Source: Sulfurimonas sp. C5
GTDB lineage: Bacteria > Campylobacterota > Campylobacteria > Campylobacterales > Sulfurimonadaceae
Assembly: GCF_029872055.1 (NCBI RefSeq)
Contig: NZ_JARXNQ010000002.1
Coordinates: forward strand, 124,001 to 188,000
DNA length: 64,000 nucleotides
Direction of reading: 5' to 3'
The translations under genes and the position numbers were made by a program. Positions 52,377 to 60,468 of this stretch are shown piece after piece (position 1 is the stretch's first letter; each line of letters opens with the position of its first letter). Under the pieces are notes generated by a model, which did no database searches, was not told where the DNA came from, and was given only the letters and a program-made list of their open reading frames with translations.

Positions 52377-53157
52377 AGCTTTAGTCAAATTACGTGAAAT
52401 TGGTGCTCAAAAAATTTATGAGAAAACACATATTCCTGTAGAACATGTTCAAGCTATTTTACATGAAAGTTATGATGGTTTAAACAAAGTACAGTTTATA
52501 GGATTTATTTCTATTTTAGAACGTGAATACGGATTAGAATTAAAGGCTATAAAACTCAAAGGTATCACGTATTTTGACGGAGAGAGAAAAGAGGAGATTG
52601 ATGAGAGTATTTTCATCAATACAAAGCCTAAAAAAAGTCATAACGCTCTTTATATCATTATTGCCGTTATTGTATTTTTAATCTTTTTATTTGTGTTTTA
52701 TAATGATTCTAAAGAGGCAGTAAAACCTGCAATTCAAGAAAATGAAATTATCCAAAAAGTAAAAGAGAAAGTTGTTGAAGAAGTAAACAATACAGCAGCT
52801 CAAGAAACAAATGAAACGGTTGCAGTAACAGAAACATTAGATCAAAATACATCAGTTGAAGAAGAACAAGCTATAGAAAAGTCTTTTGTAATTAAAACAA
52901 ATACAAAACTTTGGATAGGATATATTGAGTTAGAGACAAACAAAAAAAATCAGACTGTAGTTTCAAAAGAGTTTAGTCTCGATCCAAATATTGACTGGCT
53001 AATCACTTTAGGACATGGATATGTTGATTTTGAAGTGAACGGCAAAGAGTATAGCTATAAAACGGAAAAAGGCTTAAAGTTCCTATATCAAGACGGTGAA
53101 TTAAAACCTATTTCATTCAAAGAATTTAAGAGGTTAAATAGAGGGTATGTATGGTAA
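52369..53157 (+). CDS. Single-pass membrane protein with RodZ-like layout
   Basis: A 262-residue protein. Residues 1-75 are helical and cytoplasmic (IYEKTHIPVEHVQAILHES, FIGFISILEREYGLEL), similar in size to the RodZ helix-turn-helix part. One transmembrane helix lies at about 93-112 (ALYIIIAVIVFLIFLFVFY). Then an acidic, low-complexity linker (about 115-170) and a C-terminal domain of about 85 residues with TKLWIGYIELE, ITLGHGYVDFEVNGKEY, which resembles the RodZ DUF4115 domain. RodZ links MreB to the envelope. Overlaps both neighbours (8 bp and 7 bp). Function is inferred from layout only. Confidence 0.6.
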   Translation: MNEALVKLREIGAQKIYEKTHIPVEHVQAILHESYDGLNKVQFIGFISILEREYGLELKAIKLKGITYFDGERKEEIDESIFINTKPKKSHNALYIIIAVIVFLIFLFVFYNDSKEAVKPAIQENEIIQKVKEKVVEEVNNTAAQETNETVAVTETLDQNTSVEEEQAIEKSFVIKTNTKLWIGYIELETNKKNQTVVSKEFSLDPNIDWLITLGHGYVDFEVNGKEYSYKTEKGLKFLYQDGELKPISFKEFKRLNRGYVW

Positions 53158-54020
53158 AAAGTCTTGTTTTACTGGTGTTATTCTCATATTCTTTAGTTGC
53201 TGAAGAAGTTATCGGGCTTGATAATGATATTCAAAGTGTTGTTGTTAAAGATGACCCTGTAACGGAGAAAATAAAAGGGTTTTTATGCCCTCAAACATAT
53301 ACACAAAACAAAGACTTTATCAATGCTATTTTTGATCCAAAAAGTGCTTTTTATAAAAACGATCGAGTTGATTCAGTTAAAGTGATTCAAACACTTCAGG
53401 ATAACGGTTTACTTGATCTGTTTTTTGATAAACCCCAAGAGATAAGACTTGATTTTAGAACAAACGGTTCGCCTATATTTTTTGTAAAAATCATTAGTGA
53501 TACATTAACTGCCTTGGGATATTACAAGTATGTTACAGTCGCTTCTACAAGGGATGCAACAGAGTTTATCTGGAGTGTAAATTTGACTTCGGAATATGCA
53601 ACTGATCCTTTGATTTTACAAAAAGAATTAAAGAAAAAATCGTGTGAAATTGTAGATATTCAAAGAACAAATGCAAAAGAGTGGTCATATTTAATCGATA
53701 TCTCAAATGCAAAGCTGAATGTTGAACAACTTGAAGATGGAAAACCATTGACATTAAAGCGTTCTTTATATGAACAATGGCTGGATATTTCTAAAATAAA
53801 AACATTGATGATTAAAAGTAGTCATAGAAATCATTGGTACCCTTATATAGCATATTATGACAGTTCTTTACACCTTTTAAAAGTGATTAAAAAAGATATA
53901 GTTCACGGGGCAATAGAGCTTAAAATGCCGAAAAATAGTGTTTATATGAAAATATCCGATCTGTATACTTTAAAAAATATTAAAGATGAAATGATATTTT
54001 ATCCCGAAGGCTCAAGATAA
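53151..54020 (+). CDS. Exported hypothetical protein, 289 aa
   Basis: A signal peptide (VKSLVLLVLFSYSLVA) then a mixed alpha/beta periplasmic protein with two cysteines (GFLCPQTY and KKKSCEIVDI, about 110 residues apart). No family recognised. It overlaps the RodZ-like gene by 7 bp and shares its operon, which suggests that the two products work together at the envelope. Typical AT-rich composition, no sign of damage. Confidence 0.68.
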   Translation: MVKSLVLLVLFSYSLVAEEVIGLDNDIQSVVVKDDPVTEKIKGFLCPQTYTQNKDFINAIFDPKSAFYKNDRVDSVKVIQTLQDNGLLDLFFDKPQEIRLDFRTNGSPIFFVKIISDTLTALGYYKYVTVASTRDATEFIWSVNLTSEYATDPLILQKELKKKSCEIVDIQRTNAKEWSYLIDISNAKLNVEQLEDGKPLTLKRSLYEQWLDISKIKTLMIKSSHRNHWYPYIAYYDSSLHLLKVIKKDIVHGAIELKMPKNSVYMKISDLYTLKNIKDEMIFYPEGSR

Positions 54021-54074
54021 TTCTAAATATATTTTGCTAAAATATCGCCAATATTTCTAATAGGGCATAATAAA

Positions 54075-55298
54075 ATGTTTGACGAATTTCATTTTAACAG
54101 AGTTGAGAGACTTCCTAAGTATGTGTTTGCTGAGGTAAACGAGATAAAGATGGCAGAGCGCCGTGCAGGAAAAGATGTTATAGACTTTTCTATGGGTAAT
54201 CCTGATGGTGACACGCCTGAACATATTCGTGAAAAGCTAATAGAGTCGGCCCAAAAAACTAAGACTCATGGATATTCTACTTCAAAGGGTATCCCAAAAT
54301 TATTACAAGCGATTGCAGACTGGTATGAAAGACGCTATGACTGTAAGTTAGATCCTGAAACAGAATGTGTTGCAACAATGGGTTCTAAAGAGGGGTATGC
54401 ACACCTTACATATGCGGTAATTAATCCGGGTGATGTAGCAGTTGTACCAGATCCTACTTATCCGATCCACGAATACTCTTTTATCCTAGCGGGTGGAAAT
54501 GTAATTAAGTTCGGAATTGAATTTGATGAGAAGTACCGTTTAGATGAAGATAAATTCTTTGAAAATTTAGAAAAAGTGTTTAAAGAGAGTTCACCGAAAC
54601 CAAAATTTGTTTTAGTGAATTTCCCGCACAACCCAAGTACAGCTACAGTAACGGTTGAGTTTTATGAAAGACTTGTTGCTATGGCCAAAGAGAAACGTTT
54701 TTACGTAATCTCAGATATTGCTTACGGTGATATCACGTTTGACGGATATAAAACACCTTCGATTATGCAAGTAGAAGGTGCAAAAGATGTTGCAGTTGAA
54801 TCGTTTACTTTAAGTAAGTCGTACAATATGGCCGGATGGCGTGTAGGTTTCTTCGTTGGAAACAAAAGATTGATCGGAGCACTGCAAAAAATCAAATCGT
54901 GGTTAGACTACGGTATGTTTACACCTATCCAAGTAGCAGCTACAATCGCACTAAACGGCGACCAACAATGTGTACAAGACATTACGGATAAATATAACCA
55001 CCGTCAAGAAGTACTGATCGAAGCATTCGAGCGTGCAGGGTGGCATATTGAGAAAAACGAAGCGAGTATGTTCTCATGGGCAAAAATTCCTGAGTGTGCT
55101 GCACATTTAGGTTCATTAGAATTCTCAAAACGTTTACTCGTTGAAGCAGGTGTAGCGGTTGCTCCGGGAATCGGTTTTGGTGAGTATGGTGAAGGATATG
55201 TTCGTATCGCTTTAATCGAAAATGATAACCGAATCCGCCAAGCAGCAAAAAACATAAAAGTGTTTTTAAAACAATTTGATGGGTGTAAGGATAAATAA
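54075..55298 (+). CDS. Pyridoxal-phosphate aminotransferase, class I/II (DapL- or AspC-like)
   Basis: A 407-residue fold-type I aminotransferase: DFSMGNPDGDTPEHI near residue 37, FPHNPSTATV near 182, the PLP lysine in SFTLSKSYNMAGWRVGF near 243, and an arginine for the substrate carboxylate near the end (GYVRIALIEND). It transfers amino groups to or from aspartate, alanine or LL-diaminopimelate; exact specificity is open. It is followed directly by homoserine dehydrogenase, so a role in the aspartate-derived amino-acid pathways is likely. Confidence 0.85.
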   Translation: MFDEFHFNRVERLPKYVFAEVNEIKMAERRAGKDVIDFSMGNPDGDTPEHIREKLIESAQKTKTHGYSTSKGIPKLLQAIADWYERRYDCKLDPETECVATMGSKEGYAHLTYAVINPGDVAVVPDPTYPIHEYSFILAGGNVIKFGIEFDEKYRLDEDKFFENLEKVFKESSPKPKFVLVNFPHNPSTATVTVEFYERLVAMAKEKRFYVISDIAYGDITFDGYKTPSIMQVEGAKDVAVESFTLSKSYNMAGWRVGFFVGNKRLIGALQKIKSWLDYGMFTPIQVAATIALNGDQQCVQDITDKYNHRQEVLIEAFERAGWHIEKNEASMFSWAKIPECAAHLGSLEFSKRLLVEAGVAVAPGIGFGEYGEGYVRIALIENDNRIRQAAKNIKVFLKQFDGCKDK

Positions 55299-56561
55299 GT
55301 GATAAAAGTAGGAATCATAGGCGTAGGAACTGTAGGTACAAGCGTTGCAAATATTTTAAAAGACAATGCAGATGTAATTAGTGCCCGTGCTGGACATGAC
55401 ATTATTGTAAAGAGTGGTGTTGTAAAAAACCTTAATAAAGATAGAGGTTTAGACATCATTTTAACGAACAATGTTGATGATATCCTAAACGATGATGAGA
55501 TAGATATTGTCGTAGAACTTATGGGTGGCGTAGAAGAGCCTTTCGAGGTTGTCAAACGTGCCCTTAAATCCGGTAAAGCAGTTGTTACTGCAAATAAAGC
55601 ACTTTTAGCATATCACAGATATGAGCTTCAAGAGATTGCAGGAGAGCTTGCTTTTGAATATGAAGCAAGTGTTGCGGGCGGTATACCTATCATTAACGCA
55701 CTTCGTGACGGTCTTTCTGCAAACCATATAGAGTCTATGATGGGTATTATGAACGGTACTTGTAACTATATGATGACGAAGATGACAAATGAGGGCGTTG
55801 ACTATGATGTTATCTTAAAAGAAGCGCAAGATTTAGGTTATGCTGAGGCTGATCCTACGTTTGATGTAGGTGGATATGATGCTGCACACAAACTGCTTAT
55901 TTTAGCTTCTATCGCTTACGGAATTGATGCAAAACCTGAAGATATTTTAATCGAAGGGATTGAGAACGTAACACAAGAAGATATCTCTTTTGCAAAAGAG
56001 TTCGGATATGCTATCAAACTTCTTGGAATTGCTAAAAAAACAGATTCTCAAGTAGAGTTACGTGTACATGCATGTCTCATCAATAAAGATGAGATGATCG
56101 CAAAAATTGACGGTGTAATGAATGGTATCTCTGTAGTGGGTGATAAAGTAGGTGAGACACTTTACTATGGACCGGGAGCTGGCGGTGATGCAACAGCATC
56201 AGCGGTTGTGGCAAACATCATCGATATTGCAAGAAGTGGAAAATCACGTCCAATGCTTGGATTCGATCGTCCTATGGAGGGTAAAGCACTTACTCTTAAA
56301 GCGATTGATGAGATCACGTCTAAATACTATCTTCGTATCAATGTAAGTGATAAAGCAGGTGTGTTGGCTAAGCTGACAAAACTGTTTGAAGATAACAATA
56401 TATCAATTGAGACGATGTTACAACGTCCTGCAGACAATAACTCTGCAAATTTACTTATTTCAACACATACAGCAGTTGAAAAAGATATACAAGCTATGAT
56501 TGATGCATTAGAAGCTCAAGAGTTTGTAAACGCTAAACCTGTAATGATCAGGATAGTGTAA
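55299..56561 (+). CDS. hom: Homoserine dehydrogenase
   Basis: A 420-residue enzyme: NAD(P)-binding VGIIGVGTVGTSVANIL at the start, VVTANKALLAYHRYE near residue 95, AGGIPIINALRDGLSAN near 126, EAQDLGYAEADPTFDVGGYDAAHKL near 190, and a C-terminal ACT domain from about 345 (LRINVSDKAGVLAKLTKLF) for threonine feedback. It reduces aspartate semialdehyde to homoserine. GTG start at the base after the aminotransferase stop, so translation is coupled. Confidence 0.95.
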   Translation: MIKVGIIGVGTVGTSVANILKDNADVISARAGHDIIVKSGVVKNLNKDRGLDIILTNNVDDILNDDEIDIVVELMGGVEEPFEVVKRALKSGKAVVTANKALLAYHRYELQEIAGELAFEYEASVAGGIPIINALRDGLSANHIESMMGIMNGTCNYMMTKMTNEGVDYDVILKEAQDLGYAEADPTFDVGGYDAAHKLLILASIAYGIDAKPEDILIEGIENVTQEDISFAKEFGYAIKLLGIAKKTDSQVELRVHACLINKDEMIAKIDGVMNGISVVGDKVGETLYYGPGAGGDATASAVVANIIDIARSGKSRPMLGFDRPMEGKALTLKAIDEITSKYYLRINVSDKAGVLAKLTKLFEDNNISIETMLQRPADNNSANLLISTHTAVEKDIQAMIDALEAQEFVNAKPVMIRIV

Positions 56562-56568
56562 TTTACAG

Positions 56569-57309
56569 ATGAAAATCTTAATTACTGGAGCAAGTTCAGG
56601 TTTAGGTGCTGAACTTGCACGTCAGTATGCTTCACAAGAAAACGAACTGATTCTCTTAGCACGAAGAGAAGAAAAACTGCAACAACTCCAACAAGAATTA
56701 CTTCCTCTGTGTAAAAATATCAAACTTATTATTGTCGATGTAACACACTTTAAAGAGTTACAAGAGCAATTACGTATTATAACTGCTGTAGATATGGTAA
56801 TTTTAAATGCAGGTATCTCTTTAGGACATTCTCACACGCAAACACCAACAATTGATGAGTTTAAAAATCTTTATGATGTGAATGTCTTGGCTAATCATGC
56901 AATTTTGGAAGTGTTATTACCTATTTTTACACAGCAGAAGAGTGGAAAAATTGTTTTTATCTCTTCACTGGCATCTTTATTCTCTATGCCTAGTTCTAAA
57001 GTGTATTCATCATCTAAAAGAGCTTTAAATGCATATGCTGAGGGTCTACGCTACAAGTATGCACCGCTTGGAATTAAAGTAATCAACATATTACCCGGAT
57101 TTATTAAAAGTGAATTAACTGATAAAAATGATTTTCATATGCCGTTTTTACTTGAAACGAAAGAGGGAGTTGCTCGGATAAAAAAAGCGATAGATAAAAA
57201 TAAAACAGAGTATGCTTTTCCTCGTAGATTTTATTTTTTTATCCGCTTTTTAAATCTATTACCTTTGTTTTTGAGTCAAAAGATTGTAAATTCTTTTAAC
57301 GAGAGATAG
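56569..57309 (+). CDS. Short-chain dehydrogenase/reductase
   Basis: A 246-residue SDR: TGASSGLGAELARQY near residue 6, VILNAGISLGHSH near 80, catalytic YSSSKRALNAYAEGL near 145 and an IKVINILPGFIKSELTDKND-type C-terminal half. The basic, hydrophobic tail (FYFFIRFLNLLPLFLSQKI) might associate with the membrane, as in YqjQ/DltE-like members. Only seven bases after hom but with no metabolic link evident. Convergent with a DsrE-like gene, overlapping by 14 bp. Confidence 0.85.
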   Translation: MKILITGASSGLGAELARQYASQENELILLARREEKLQQLQQELLPLCKNIKLIIVDVTHFKELQEQLRIITAVDMVILNAGISLGHSHTQTPTIDEFKNLYDVNVLANHAILEVLLPIFTQQKSGKIVFISSLASLFSMPSSKVYSSSKRALNAYAEGLRYKYAPLGIKVINILPGFIKSELTDKNDFHMPFLLETKEGVARIKKAIDKNKTEYAFPRRFYFFIRFLNLLPLFLSQKIVNSFNER

Positions 57310-57766
57310 GTACATAAGCGTACCCATCGCTTTGTTTATCGATAAGCCCTATAGTGGAATTAGGAACAAATTGAACAAATTCATATAGATCTTTCTTGTC
57401 AAGTTTATTTGCTTTACGTCCCACTTCACACATAAAAAAATCTACACCGTACGTATCTGTTAAAGAGATTAATCTTTTAGCATATTCTTTTTGTTTTGTT
57501 AAAAGAGCTGTATTTTTTTTATAAAGTGTATTAGGCAGATTCTTCACAAAAAATTTGTAAGCGTCTCCATGGATAACTACAGCAACTTCTAGTTCCTGTA
57601 GTTTGCCTTCATAATGGTTTTTTTGGTGTACTATACCAGAGAGAATTTTTTTCTCAAAAGTTTTTAAATCCCCGCTTGTAAAATCGAATACAACTTTTTT
57701 TGTTGCTTCATCAGCAAGCAAAGATGTAACAAATAAGAATAATAAAACAACAAACTTTTTCATCAT
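57296..57766 (-). CDS. Exported DsrE-family protein (sox-region copy 1)
   Basis: A 156-residue protein with a signal peptide (KKFVVLLFLFVTSLLADE) and a DsrE/DsrF-like fold: VVFDFTSGDLKTFEKKI near residue 26, ELEVAVVIHGDAYKFFVKN near 60, and a single conserved cysteine in GVDFFMCEVGRKANKLDKKD near 112. Cytoplasmic DsrE proteins carry sulfur on such a cysteine; these exported forms are poorly known. Last gene of the leftward sox-side run, 5 bp after the DUF302 gene. Periplasmic sulfur binding is inference. Confidence 0.72.
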   Translation of the reverse strand: MMKKFVVLLFLFVTSLLADEATKKVVFDFTSGDLKTFEKKILSGIVHQKNHYEGKLQELEVAVVIHGDAYKFFVKNLPNTLYKKNTALLTKQKEYAKRLISLTDTYGVDFFMCEVGRKANKLDKKDLYEFVQFVPNSTIGLIDKQSDGYAYVPISR

Positions 57767-57771
57767 TGATC

Positions 57772-58689
57772 CTATTCAGTGATGTTCTTAAGGATTTGCT
57801 CAAAATCGTTTTGTGCTTTCATTAGCTCTTTATGCGCTGCATCGTCTGTAACGTGTGCACTGCTTAGCCAGTTGTAAACAGCAGGGAATCCCATAACGAT
57901 TTTATCGTCACCTTTTTTCTTGTATAACATGGTTGTACAAGGAGCAAAGGCTGCAGCTTCTGGACGTGTTTTTGCAACAGTGTAAATTACCGGAAGTTTA
58001 CAGATCGAATAAGACTCGTAAAAATCAAATGGACTCTCTTTCTCTTCATCTAAAACACCAAGTTCATAATCAAGTGTCGCAGGCATAATAAAACCTTTTG
58101 GCGCAAAATTACTTTCTAAAGACATTTTGATCTCTTCTTTTGCATCGTCAAAATCTTCCGGATCATCAAGTTCATATTCATAGGCACTTACAAGATTTCT
58201 GCTCTCTTTTAGAGAATCTTCACTTAAAGTCTGTTTCGCATTCGGTAATGCCTCTTTGAGCGCTTTTATAGTTTTTGCTTCAAGAGTTTTTAAAACATCA
58301 TTGTTATCCATACCGATAATTTTTGCCTGCGCATCAGATGTTAATATACTTACATGTAATGTATCTTCATCATTCGCCTGATAGATACCGACACCCATCG
58401 GGATAAATACACCGGCATTTGCATTTATGCGTAATAGTTTATCCGCAAGTTTTGGCTCAACTACTGTCATAAGATTAAAAATCTTAAAGTCACTCTTTTG
58501 AAACTGTTTTTTAAACGGACCTGTCATGTCGTTGTTTAAAGTTACTGTGAAGCCATTTTTGACAAAACTGTTTTCAATTTGTTTAGGAGTAATAGCTCCA
58601 GACTTATTGTCTACACTAAAAAGATGTAGATCACCTTGTGCCATAAGTGTAACTGCTACACTTAACATCAATCCAATTATTTTTTTCAT
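57772..58689 (-). CDS. Exported DUF302-family protein
   Basis: A 305-residue protein with a signal peptide (KKIIGLMLSVAVTLMAQG) and an N-terminal DUF302-like half: FVKNGFTVTLNNDMTGPFKKQF, FKIFNLMTVVEPKLADKLL and AGVFIPMGVGIYQ near residues 85-105. A second, related half follows (IKMSLESNFAPKGFIMPATLDYEL ... SICKLPVIYTVAKTRPEAAAFAPCTTMLYKK), giving two cysteines. DUF302 proteins commonly occur with sulfur and copper genes in sulfur oxidisers; no activity is known. AAGGA precedes the start. A 59-bp gap upstream might hold a promoter. Confidence 0.75.
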   Translation of the reverse strand: MKKIIGLMLSVAVTLMAQGDLHLFSVDNKSGAITPKQIENSFVKNGFTVTLNNDMTGPFKKQFQKSDFKIFNLMTVVEPKLADKLLRINANAGVFIPMGVGIYQANDEDTLHVSILTSDAQAKIIGMDNNDVLKTLEAKTIKALKEALPNAKQTLSEDSLKESRNLVSAYEYELDDPEDFDDAKEEIKMSLESNFAPKGFIMPATLDYELGVLDEEKESPFDFYESYSICKLPVIYTVAKTRPEAAAFAPCTTMLYKKKGDDKIVMGFPAVYNWLSSAHVTDDAAHKELMKAQNDFEQILKNITE

Positions 58690-58748
58690 TGTTTATCCTT
58701 GTAATATTAAGAGCAAGTTTAACAATTGAGTGTAAAATTTATGTAAAA

Positions 58749-59183
58749 TTACGGAACGATATAAATCCATCCCTCTTTGACTCTTTCAGTTATTTCAACA
58801 ATCCCTGCAGTGACAATTTCAACATCATCAATAAGTTCTTCTTTTTTGATATGTTTTGTTCTCATTGTGTTTTCACATGCAACGAATTCAACACCGTATT
58901 GTTGAAGAGCATCAACACGCACGGCAATCTCTTTTTCTTTTTTAAGGAGTGCTCTAATACCGTGATAATACGCAACAATTCGCATATGTACCATTTCCGG
59001 TCCATAAAATTTCAGTACATTGTTTGCACTGCTGAGAACATGTTGAATAGTTTCGTCATCACCGCGATTAATTGAGAAAATTATTTCTCGTGGCTGCACA
59101 AGTGATGGTTTCGGTTCTGCAAATACTGTATCAGCATAACTTAAAACACTGAGTAAAGCAATTAATATAATTTTACGTATCAT
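58749..59183 (-). CDS. Exported DsrE-family protein (sox-region copy 2)
   Basis: A 144-residue protein with a signal peptide (RKIILIALLSVLSYADTVFA) and the same layout as the copy at 57296: IIFSINRGDDETIQHVLSSANNVL-like start, HMRIVAYYHGIRALLKKE near residue 85 and a single cysteine in GVEFVACENTMRTKHIKKEEL near 112. The two share order and cysteine position, so they are paralogues. Its start overlaps the thioredoxin gene stop by 4 bp (ATGA), so both are made together. Confidence 0.75.
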   Translation of the reverse strand: MIRKIILIALLSVLSYADTVFAEPKPSLVQPREIIFSINRGDDETIQHVLSSANNVLKFYGPEMVHMRIVAYYHGIRALLKKEKEIAVRVDALQQYGVEFVACENTMRTKHIKKEELIDDVEIVTAGIVEITERVKEGWIYIVP

Positions 59184-59563
59184 TTTATCCCTTTCGTAAG
59201 ATCTTTAAAGTCTTGGATATTCCATGAACCAGGAATTTTTTTCAGTATCTTTCCATTCTCATCAAGAAAAAAGAATGTAGGCGTGAGCATTATTTGTTCA
59301 TCAAGCGGAAGTTTTTCATTATCCAGGTTAATCTGTGCGGGAATAAATCTCTCCTCCAGCCAACGTGCCATTTCAGGATCTTGAAATACATTTTTTTCCA
59401 TTTTTAAACAGTAGTGGCAAGTATCTCTCATTACATCCAACATTATGGGTTTATTCGTCTTTTTCTGTACCTCTAGTGCATCTGAATAACTAAGCCATTG
59501 AAATGCTTCAAGAGATGCAGTAACAATAGTGAAACAAAACAGAATTCTTATTATTGTTCCCAT
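59180..59563 (-). CDS. Periplasmic thioredoxin-fold protein (SoxW-like)
   Basis: A 127-residue thioredoxin-like protein with a hydrophobic N-terminal signal (IIRILFCFTIVTASLEAF), active site RDTCHYCLKMEKNVF near residue 46, and the cis-proline in MLTPTFFFLDENGK near 93. It resembles SoxW-type proteins that keep SoxYZ or other sox partners reduced. It overlaps the MBL-hydrolase gene by 13 bp and the DsrE gene by 4 bp. The two-cysteine site is intact, so redox activity is expected. Confidence 0.82.
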   Translation of the reverse strand: MGTIIRILFCFTIVTASLEAFQWLSYSDALEVQKKTNKPIMLDVMRDTCHYCLKMEKNVFQDPEMARWLEERFIPAQINLDNEKLPLDEQIMLTPTFFFLDENGKILKKIPGSWNIQDFKDLTKGIK

Positions 59564-60459
59564 TCTAAAGTCCTATAGGCAGTTTCTACATTTTGTTTAT
59601 GTAGTACATCATACATGTGAACATTTTTATACTCTGGCATCAATATAGATGTTGTTGCATCTTCTATATCGATACCGTCCTCGATCGCTTCTAAAACTTT
59701 TTGTTTTAATTCGACTAGATAATTATAGGTAAAATCTATAGAGTGTTTGTTAATGAGAGACCCATGTCCACCTATAATATATTTATAATTGCCTTCTTGG
59801 ATAGATTGTAATGTCTCTATCCATCTATTTATATCACCATCACGTAATGATGGAACTCTGTCATTAAAGACTACGTCTCCTACAAAAATAGCTTTTAGTT
59901 TTGGAATGTAAATTAAAAGATCACTCTTTGTATGAGCTTTTTGATTTACACTGTATATAAAGATTTCTTGATTATCAATCTTAAGTTTTTTTTCTTGATC
60001 AACAAAAATATTGGGAAATTCTTGAGTAGTATTTTCATAGGCTTCAGGTAAAACCATTCTTTGCATTCTAGTTGTTTCCAGTTTTCCTTCTTCTTGGAAT
60101 TTTTTAGAACCTATAATGTCTATACCCAATTTTTTATAATAGCTATTACCTAACCAGTGGTCATCATGTACGTGGGTATTGATTACATAAGCCACCGGAA
60201 GGTTTTTTATCTTTTTGATTAACGAGTGAGCTTCTTTAGCATAATTATAAGTTGGCCCACTGTCAATCACAAGATAATGATTTCCAATTTCTACAAAACA
60301 TGAATTTACCATGTTTCCGTTGTTTTTTGAGTTGATTGCCTGTGGCTCACCAAAAAAGCAGTAGATATTACTACTGACTTTTTTAGCTTGAAGTTTGTAT
60401 TCAAAAGCAAGGAGAGAAGACATGAATAATATACTTAAAACCACAAGCAAGCGCATCAT
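59551..60459 (-). CDS. Exported metallo-beta-lactamase-fold hydrolase (SoxH-like)
   Basis: A 302-residue protein with a signal peptide (RLLVVLSILFMSSLLAFE) and an MBL fold: HYLVIDSGPTYNYAKE near residue 55, metal motif NTHVHDDHWLGN near 95, further ligands at HTKSDLLIYIP and GGHGSLINKH. This family includes SoxH and the zinc hydrolases encoded with quinoprotein systems; many handle glutathione- or sulfur-linked substrates. Nine bases separate it from the porin gene. The exact substrate is unknown. Confidence 0.82.
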   Translation of the reverse strand: MMRLLVVLSILFMSSLLAFEYKLQAKKVSSNIYCFFGEPQAINSKNNGNMVNSCFVEIGNHYLVIDSGPTYNYAKEAHSLIKKIKNLPVAYVINTHVHDDHWLGNSYYKKLGIDIIGSKKFQEEGKLETTRMQRMVLPEAYENTTQEFPNIFVDQEKKLKIDNQEIFIYSVNQKAHTKSDLLIYIPKLKAIFVGDVVFNDRVPSLRDGDINRWIETLQSIQEGNYKYIIGGHGSLINKHSIDFTYNYLVELKQKVLEAIEDGIDIEDATTSILMPEYKNVHMYDVLHKQNVETAYRTLEWEQ

Positions 60460-60468
60460 AAAACCTTT

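Noticed and set aside
55004-55555. Leftward open frame of 183 codons across the aminotransferase-hom junction
   Set aside because: Ser/Thr/Pro-rich composition typical of the reverse complement of AT-rich coding sequence. Both sense genes are certain.
58689-59075. Rightward open frame of 128 codons opposite a DsrE-like gene
   Set aside because: The opposite strand encodes a clear exported DsrE-like protein with an overlapping start. The rightward product is Phe/Ile-rich with no motif and no ribosome-binding site.
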